Below, piece by piece: positions 13,771 through 16,806 of a stretch of DNA of 16,806 nucleotides. Both the position numbers and the translations under genes were made by a program. Every line of letters begins with the position of its first letter. Within the stretch, counting starts at the first letter, position 1. Source of the DNA: J005 sp964613235 (GTDB lineage Bacteria; Pseudomonadota; Zetaproteobacteria; Mariprofundales; Mariprofundaceae); the NCBI GenBank assembly GCA_964613235.1, contig CAZTGM010000042.1, positions 1 to 16,806 on the forward strand. Direction: 5' to 3'. Under the pieces are notes generated by a model. That model saw nothing but the letters and a program-made list of their open reading frames with translations. It made no database searches and was not told where the DNA came from.

Positions 13771-16143
13771 ATGTCCAACGGGATGAAAAAAACGCTGCAA
13801 TATGTATTCGGTTTTGTTGCACTGATTGTTGTGACGCTGGTTGTGGCCCCGTTTTTTATCAATGTCAACGATTACAAGGATGAGATTTCGCAAAAGATGG
13901 AAGATGCTACTGGTCGGGCGATGACCATTGGTGATATCCAGATATCGCTGTTTCCCTGGGTGGGTGTGGAACTGGAAGATGTGCATCTGGCCAATCCTGC
14001 CGGTTTTGCCGATCGGGATTTTGTGGCTGTCAAACACCTCGATGTGAAAGTAGCTGTATTGCCTTTGCTGGATGGACGCTATGAAATCAAGGAATTCATT
14101 CTCAATACGCCAGATATTTATCTTGAGCGTCATGCCAACGGGCAAACGAATTGGGATGACCTGACTGGAAGCGAGAAGACGCCGGCTGTTGCTGCCAAGC
14201 CCGCAGCACCGGGTAAGAAGAAGGATGGTGGGAAGGCAGCGTCTGAAGCCGGTGACAAGGCGCAGGGCAATATGGTGTTGGCCGGACTGAAAGCCGATCA
14301 TATTACGATTCAGCATGGCAGGGTGACATGGGTGGATGCGCAAAAAGATGCCCGTTATGAGCTGGCGGAACTGGATGTCAGCCTGGAAGATGTGCAACTG
14401 GACCGGCCGATTCGTCTAGATCTTTCAGGAACCTTGCAAGGTGATGCATTCAGTGTGAAAGGGCAACTCGGTCCCCTGGGGGATCCGGCCAAACTGGAAA
14501 TAGAAAGATTGCCGTTGCAGGCTGATATTAGTGTGGACAGCCTGCATCTGGGATCATTCAAAAAGGATATTACCGGCTGGCCAGAAATACTGGGGCCCAT
14601 TGATGATGCCGTGCTTGCATTTGCAGCCAGTGTCGAACAACGGCCGGATGGCATGCGTATGCTGAAAGGTCGGCTTGGTCTGAATGCGACACATGTATTT
14701 AGCGTGCAATGGAACATGGACTCATCCGGTAGTGATATGCTGGATATCCGGGAAGCAACGATGGTTGTGGATCAGAAACCAGTGCTGAAACTGACCGGAA
14801 CGGTGAAACATCTGGGCGGTGAACCTGCTTATGAACTGAAAGTCAGTTCGGACAAAATCGAACGCACATGGTTGACGACGTTTATCCCGGAACTGGAAGC
14901 CATGTATGCGGGCCATCCATCGCCCTGGAAACATGTGCGTATGACGAGTCTGCTGGCAGGCAGCGCCACAGCCGTCGATATTCGCGATGTGCAGCTGTTT
15001 CTTGATGATGAACTTTTGCACGGATCAGGTCATTTCATTATGGGTAATACGCCGGATATTCGTTTGCAACTGGCCGGCAAAGAGTTGCATCTGGGTCCGT
15101 GGTTGCCGCAGGGCAAGGCTGATGATGAGCTGGATGTAAAAACCGAAACATCGACTGCGCAACAAGCGGCGCCTGCAGGGCAGGATGTTGGCGGCGGTGA
15201 CCAGCCGGCTGAGACGGAGCCCGACCTGCGCTTTCTGAAAAACTGGTTGATTTCCGCGCGCATGGAAATCGGCATACTGCATATGCGCGGTTTGCAGATG
15301 CGACAGTTTCGCATGAATATACAGGGTGCCAAGGGCAAAATTCGTTTGAGTCCGTTACGTTTCGGACTGGCCGGTGGTAAAGTGGAAGAACAGGCAGTGT
15401 TGATGGTGGCACAGTATCCGGCCCGTTGGACGGAGTCAGTGCATGTTATGGGCGTGCATGTCGGACCGGTACTGCAGGCTATAGCCGATACCGATCAGCT
15501 TGAAGGAACGTTGACCATGGAAACGAATCTCAAGGCGACGGGGCTGACGCAGAAGGCGATACGTCGGCTGAATGGCAAGGGCAATATCATGTTGCGTGAT
15601 GGCAAGATCAAGGGCTTCGATATTGCCGGGGCCATTCGCAAGTTCACCAATCCGGTGGCAGCGCAAAGCGGGCCGCAGGAAACGGATTTTGCCCAATTAT
15701 CGGGAAGTTTTACCATTCATAACGGCGTATTGAGCAACAAGGACCTGTTTATGGCCTCGCCGCTGTTACGCGTGACTGGCGCCGGTACGGTGAATTTAGT
15801 GCAGAAGATGCTGGATTATCATGTGAAACCAACCGTGGTGGGCACGCTAAAGGGGCAGGGCGATACGGTGACCATTCGCAAGGGGTTTTCGATTCCATTG
15901 CATCTGAGCGGCAGTTTCGATGACGTGAAGGTGCGCCCTGAAGTGGATGCCAAATCCCTGATCCAGAGTGTTGGCAATGTTGGTGCAGGCGGTTCGCTTG
16001 GTGGCATAGCCGGCAAGTTGCTGGGTGGTGGTAATAACAAGCAAACGACCCAACAAAAGGGCAAAAAGCGAAAGAAAGCTGGTAACAAGAACCAGGCTCC
16101 TGCCGGGAGTAATCCGCTCGGCAATATTCCGCTACCGTTTTAA
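13771..16143 (+). CDS. AsmA-family protein (inner-membrane anchored, periplasmic)
   Basis: This 790-aa protein has an N-terminal hydrophobic helix at about residues 9-31 and then the AsmA N-terminal pattern (INVNDYKDEISQKMEDATGR, followed by a strand-rich segment with SLFPWVGVELEDVHLANPAGF). It ends with an AsmA C-terminal domain (QLEGTLTMETNLKATG, LNGKGNIMLRDGKIKGFDI, VRPEVDAKSL). AsmA-like proteins span the periplasm and are implicated in phospholipid traffic to the outer membrane. A Lys/Ala/Gly-rich insert at about 140-165 and a basic tail (KGKKRKKAGNK near 767) look unstructured. A Shine-Dalgarno AGGAAGG lies 7 bases before the ATG. The 76-base gap from the HAD gene gives it room for its own promoter, but none was clear. 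The YciO-type gene follows 11 bases after the stop. Confidence 0.9.
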   Translation: MSNGMKKTLQYVFGFVALIVVTLVVAPFFINVNDYKDEISQKMEDATGRAMTIGDIQISLFPWVGVELEDVHLANPAGFADRDFVAVKHLDVKVAVLPLLDGRYEIKEFILNTPDIYLERHANGQTNWDDLTGSEKTPAVAAKPAAPGKKKDGGKAASEAGDKAQGNMVLAGLKADHITIQHGRVTWVDAQKDARYELAELDVSLEDVQLDRPIRLDLSGTLQGDAFSVKGQLGPLGDPAKLEIERLPLQADISVDSLHLGSFKKDITGWPEILGPIDDAVLAFAASVEQRPDGMRMLKGRLGLNATHVFSVQWNMDSSGSDMLDIREATMVVDQKPVLKLTGTVKHLGGEPAYELKVSSDKIERTWLTTFIPELEAMYAGHPSPWKHVRMTSLLAGSATAVDIRDVQLFLDDELLHGSGHFIMGNTPDIRLQLAGKELHLGPWLPQGKADDELDVKTETSTAQQAAPAGQDVGGGDQPAETEPDLRFLKNWLISARMEIGILHMRGLQMRQFRMNIQGAKGKIRLSPLRFGLAGGKVEEQAVLMVAQYPARWTESVHVMGVHVGPVLQAIADTDQLEGTLTMETNLKATGLTQKAIRRLNGKGNIMLRDGKIKGFDIAGAIRKFTNPVAAQSGPQETDFAQLSGSFTIHNGVLSNKDLFMASPLLRVTGAGTVNLVQKMLDYHVKPTVVGTLKGQGDTVTIRKGFSIPLHLSGSFDDVKVRPEVDAKSLIQSVGNVGAGGSLGGIAGKLLGGGNNKQTTQQKGKKRKKAGNKNQAPAGSNPLGNIPLPF

Positions 16144-16154
16144 CGGACGGGCCC

Positions 16155-16772
16155 ATGCATATCTTTGAACGGTTGCGCCTGCATCCGGAGCGCCCGCAGA
16201 GCAGGCAAATTCGACGGGCTGCAGCCTTGTTGCGGCAGGGACTGTTTGTCGTTGTGCCGACGGATACAACCTATGTGGCCGTCTGTCTGGCGCATGCCGG
16301 CGATGCGCTGGCTGAGATACGGCGTTTGCGTGGACTGGATGAGCAGCATTTATGGTCGTTGCTGTGTGGCCAGTTGTCCCAGGTTGGTGAATATGCACGC
16401 CTGGACAATACGGCGCACCGATTGCTGAAACGCGCTTTGCCAGGACCATATACGTTTATCCTGCCAGCCAGTTCCCGTTTGCCACGACGCATTTTCGGAA
16501 AACGACGTGATATCGGTGTGCGCATGCCGGCGCATCCGGTCTGTCTGGCGTTGCTAGAGGAATGCCGGGAGGTTCTGCTGGCAACAACATTACAGTTTCC
16601 CAGTGAAGAGACGGTTGAGTTTGATCCCGATGAGTTTATCCCGCGACTGAAACACTTGAACTGTGCGGTTATGGATGCAGGCTGGTGCGGTCTGATCCCG
16701 ACAACCGTTATTGATCTGTGCGACGGGGAAGCGGTGCTGTTGCGTGAAGGAGCGGGAAGCTGGCCTGTTTGA
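16155..16772 (+). CDS. yciO: YciO-type Sua5/YrdC family protein
   Basis: This 205-aa protein has the YrdC/Sua5 fold used to make threonylcarbamoyl-AMP for t6A modification of tRNA. The YciO branch has weaker or uncertain activity than TsaC. Visible family segments are PTDTTY (35-40), RRLRGLDEQHLWSLLC (56-71), LPGPYTFIL (95-103), the RRIFGKRRDIGVRMPAHPV stretch at 111-129, PTTVIDL (182-188) and the C-terminal VLLREGAGSW, all matching YciO more closely than TsaC. It follows the AsmA-family gene by 11 bases and is probably cotranscribed. The Shine-Dalgarno (GGACGG) is modest. Confidence 0.88.
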   Translation: MHIFERLRLHPERPQSRQIRRAAALLRQGLFVVVPTDTTYVAVCLAHAGDALAEIRRLRGLDEQHLWSLLCGQLSQVGEYARLDNTAHRLLKRALPGPYTFILPASSRLPRRIFGKRRDIGVRMPAHPVCLALLEECREVLLATTLQFPSEETVEFDPDEFIPRLKHLNCAVMDAGWCGLIPTTVIDLCDGEAVLLREGAGSWPV

Positions 16773-16806
16773 GTCATGTGATGGCTGTTTGCGTGCCGTC
16801 ATCAGC

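Noticed and set aside
13726..14397. 223-codon minus-strand open frame opposite the AsmA-family gene
   Set aside because: It covers the AsmA N-terminal coding region and its Shine-Dalgarno and has no recognisable domain.
16773..16806. Possible start of another gene (ATG at 16781) or a hairpin near the right edge
   Set aside because: Only about 8 codons are visible, and the 7-bp stem with a wobble pair cannot be judged as a terminator because the window ends; neither is supportable.

Overview
The window is chromosomal core DNA of a Proteobacterium with moderate GC content. The mix of DarP, release factor 3, a SirB2-like membrane protein, MltA, AmpG, an AsmA protein and a YciO-type Sua5/YrdC protein points to the gamma/beta branch or a nearby lineage such as Zetaproteobacteria or Acidithiobacillia. 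The exact taxon cannot be fixed from sequence alone. Coding density is very high, genes often overlap by a few bases, and no tRNA, rRNA, CRISPR array, insertion sequence or phage gene was seen.

Layout. (1) Positions 1-2380, minus strand: a 57-aa Cys-containing small protein with its own terminator, then prfC (release factor 3) overlapping darP (50S assembly factor), which runs off the left edge. (2) 2491-4059, plus strand: a class II aldolase-fold protein, a SirB2-like membrane protein and a thioredoxin-fold protein, closed by a strong intrinsic terminator at 4080-4112. (3) 4130-9238, minus strand: polA, mltA and ampG form a tightly overlapped unit. MltA releases 1,6-anhydro-muropeptides from the wall and AmpG imports them, so a peptidoglycan turnover and recycling pair is attached to DNA polymerase I. 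(4) 9285-13694, plus strand: a good sigma-70-like promoter about 10 bases before the ATG drives a chain of overlapping genes. These are a GldA-like ABC ATPase, an ABC-2 permease, a GldG-like auxiliary protein, a DUF4340-like membrane-anchored protein and a HAD phosphatase. (5) 13771-16772, plus strand: a 790-aa AsmA-family protein followed closely by a YciO-type protein.

The most unusual points are these. The HAD phosphatase keeps its catalytic DxD motif only if translation begins at a non-AUG/GUG/UUG codon. The ABC operon promoter implies a nearly leaderless mRNA. The five-gene ABC operon is an exporter-like complex of unknown substrate. polA, mltA and ampG form an unexpected operon. A 57-aa CxC protein sits behind an inverted repeat. 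I found no clearly novel multi-gene defence or mobile system; the GldA/F/G-DUF4340-HAD unit is the best candidate for an under-described one.
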